This document shows, piece by piece, positions 8,201 to 8,940 of a stretch of 8,940 nucleotides of DNA. The position numbers and the translations under genes were made by a program. Every line of letters begins with the position of its first letter. The stretch's first letter is position 1. This DNA is from DUOH01 sp036562625 (GTDB taxonomy: Bacteria > Bacillota > UBA4882 > UBA10575), in assembly GCA_036562625.1 (NCBI GenBank), contig DATCJV010000010.1:1-8940 (forward strand), read 5' to 3'. Below the pieces are notes generated by a model. That model did not search any database, was not told the origin of the DNA, and worked only from the letters and a program-made list of their open reading frames with translations.

Positions 8201-8278
8201 TTAAATTATCCAAGTTATTTTGTGGTGTACTAACTGTTTGGTTTTTTGTGTTAAATAGCTTATTTCTTTATTATTCAT
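8201..8278 (-). CDS. 25-codon small ORF with a strong Shine-Dalgarno, of unknown role
   Basis: An ATG at 8278 opens a 25-residue frame beginning MNNKEISYLTQKTKQL and ending with TAA at 8201-8203. An almost ideal AAGGAG (8283-8288) lies four bases upstream. A 10-codon ORF from 8307 overlaps its start by ATGA. The peptide is Lys- and polar-rich with no recognisable domain. It could be a short leader peptide affecting translation of the SNF2 helicase, whose start lies 39 nt further on, or the truncated head of a gene lost in the same event that broke the ATPase upstream. The sequence is AT-rich, so a chance ORF is also possible; the Shine-Dalgarno is the only strong argument for it. Confidence 0.3.
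   Translation of the reverse strand: MNNKEISYLTQKTKQLVHHKITWII
8205..8233 (-). promoter_or_regulatory. Weak candidate promoter upstream of the SNF2 helicase
   Basis: On the minus strand TTAGTA (8233-8228) and GATAAT (8210-8205) are separated by exactly 17 bases in an AT-rich stretch. The -10 matches the sigma-70/sigma-A consensus at five of six positions; the -35 matches at only three. It would start transcription just before the helicase Shine-Dalgarno and give the operon a promoter independent of the broken ATPase gene. AT-rich DNA yields such matches often, so this is only a candidate. Confidence 0.2.
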
Positions 8279-8322
8279 TTTGCTCCTTTTGTAACGCCGT
8301 TGTTCATCAACTAATCAGCTTT

Positions 8323-8415
8323 TCATGTGTTTTCTCCGGACACTTCTTCATTAGTCGCACCAACGTTCTGTTCATCTTCTTCATGGTCTTCCCTTGGTTT
8401 TTGCCAGTCCTGGAA
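8323..8415 (-). pseudogene. Out-of-frame charged tail, probable displaced C-terminus of the HerA-like ATPase
   Basis: In a different frame from the ATPase fragment, and directly beyond its conserved region, 30 codons run from TTC at 8415 to TGA at 8323-8325. The peptide starts FQDWQKPRED and is rich in Glu, Asp and Asn. HerA-family proteins commonly end in a proline/arginine/acidic tail of this type, so I read it as the original C-terminus, put out of frame by an indel or deletion near 8410-8420. A TAG stop lies immediately upstream in this frame, so it cannot be translated alone. The match is by general character only, not by alignment. Confidence 0.35.
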
Positions 8416-8785
8416 CTAATCTTTTTACTAAGTCTTGATCCCTGTCGTTACTGATACGGTGCAGAATAAATGTATTACATTGTGATAAAACAGTTTGAGA
8501 TAGTTCTGAAGGACGTTGAGATGACAAAAGTAAGCCCAAACCAAATTTCCTTCCTTCCCGTGCGATTCGCTCGAACACTTGACAACACACAATTGAAGGA
8601 TCACTTCTTTCCGCATCCAGCCAATAACCCTTGATAAACGTATGTGCTTCTTCCATAACCAATACCGTAGCCAGAGAAACCTTATTTATTTTTCTATAAC
8701 GTCGCAAAGCTTCAAAAACCATCCGTGCTATAACAGCTGTCTTGCACACTTGCAATTTTTTATTTTCTTTCTTGCTACTTTGCCG
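8381..8785 (-). pseudogene. Remnant of a HerA/DUF87-type P-loop ATPase (C-terminal part only)
   Basis: The frame open after a TAA at 8786-8788 encodes about 134 residues, or 124 counted from a TTG at 8755. Counting from that TTG, it shows the HerA signature after Walker A: hydrophobic Walker B VLVMEEAH (31-38), then FERIAREGRKFGLGLLLSSQRPSELS in two parts (61-86), and QCNTFILHR (92-100) followed by a SND motif and LVKRLVP. HerA-type proteins are hexameric DNA translocases, usually 500-650 residues, that work with nucleases such as NurA or with SIR2-type effectors in phage defence. The N-terminal barrel and Walker A are missing, no convincing ribosome site precedes the frame, and after LVP the sequence leaves the family pattern and stops within ten residues. 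It is therefore almost certainly non-functional. It lies on the operon strand just upstream of the SNF2 helicase, suggesting that an ATPase was once the first gene of the cassette. Confidence 0.8.
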
Positions 8786-8894
8786 TTAAAGGGCTCGTCC
8801 CAATTTTAACGCGTCGCTTTGCACCGGGCTCGACAATTGAACGCAATTGCCCCGATCGGTAATTACGATTTAACCCCATGAAAAACTGAACCAT
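8775..8894 (-). pseudogene. 39-codon ORF with a good Shine-Dalgarno; possible start of the broken HerA-like gene
   Basis: ATG at 8894 follows GGGGGG (8902-8907) by seven bases, a good ribosome site resembling that of the methyltransferase. The frame begins MVQFFMGLNRNYRSGQ and ends in a basic stretch and IGTSPLTAK before TAG at 8775-8777. The stop lies 20 nt before the TTG of the HerA-like fragment, and the two frames differ. A simple reading is that this is the genuine N-terminus of the ATPase gene, joined to its C-terminal third by a deletion that removed the Walker A region. The VKIGTSPL stretch is loosely like the beta-barrel start of HerA proteins, but I cannot confirm this. It could equally be an unrelated small gene. 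Confidence 0.35.
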
Positions 8895-8940
8895 TATAAT
8901 GCCCCCCATTGTCAAGACACGAAAAAATTCTAGTAAGTTA

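Noticed and set aside
8194..8454. 86-codon plus-strand ORF coding for a very hydrophobic, Phe/Leu-rich peptide resembling a membrane protein
   Set aside because: It starts with TTG without a Shine-Dalgarno sequence and lies antisense to the A-rich HerA tail and the intergenic stretch. The Phe/Leu content follows from reading poly-A-rich DNA backwards.
8834..8859. Two CAATTG words four bases apart, followed by palindromic CCGATCGG, as a possible operator or insertion-sequence end
   Set aside because: These short palindromes fall inside the 39-codon ORF, no transposase or matching inverted end is visible, and such short words are expected by chance.
8891..8914. TTGACA and TATAAT on the minus strand, looking like a strong promoter
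   Set aside because: They are only 11 bases apart, and the TATAAT overlaps the ATG of the 39-codon ORF. No suitable -35 lies 17 bases upstream of TATAAT.

Overview
This window holds most of a defence-type operon read entirely on the minus strand, from right to left. Its core is three tightly packed large genes: an SNF2/RapA-class helicase (5342-8161), a very large Eco57I-class N6-adenine DNA methyltransferase (591-5339), and the first 192 codons of a second superfamily-2 helicase of the YprA/MrfA-DruE-DrmA kind, which runs off the left edge (1-576). The gaps are only 2 and 14 nt, each gene has its own Shine-Dalgarno sequence, and no terminator is visible between them, so they look co-transcribed.

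The set SNF2 helicase + long adenine methylase + second helicase matches the logic of class 1 DISARM (DrmD, DrmMI, then DrmA/DrmB/DrmC). It also resembles other helicase-methylase defence cassettes, such as those that add a HerA-like ATPase, and the left-edge helicase resembles DruE of Druantia. The window stops before the genes that would decide between these, so I give no firm system name. By analogy, the methylase would mark self DNA and the two ATP-driven helicases would act on unmarked foreign DNA. No PLD, HNH or other obvious nuclease lies in this window.

Upstream of the SNF2 gene (8162-8940) the sequence is degraded. It holds the C-terminal third of a HerA/DUF87-type ATPase (Walker B EEAH and an SSQRPSELS motif) without a Walker A or a proper start. 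A frame break follows, then a charged tail in another frame. A 39-codon ORF with a strong Shine-Dalgarno sequence lies further upstream and could be the other end of the same broken gene. A 25-codon ORF with a very good Shine-Dalgarno sequence sits just before the SNF2 gene. This region reads as the scar of a lost ATPase gene at the head of the operon.

Within the methyltransferase, the stretch encoding roughly residues 1000-1420 is markedly AT-rich against both flanks (about a third GC by hand count versus about half). This is where the target-recognition region is expected, so specificity exchange by recombination is a reasonable reading.

Organism: medium GC overall, G-rich Shine-Dalgarno sequences and mixed codon use fit a Bacillota (Clostridia-like) bacterium, but this is a weak inference with no housekeeping gene to support it. 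No RNA genes, CRISPR arrays, complete insertion sequences or clear terminators were seen.
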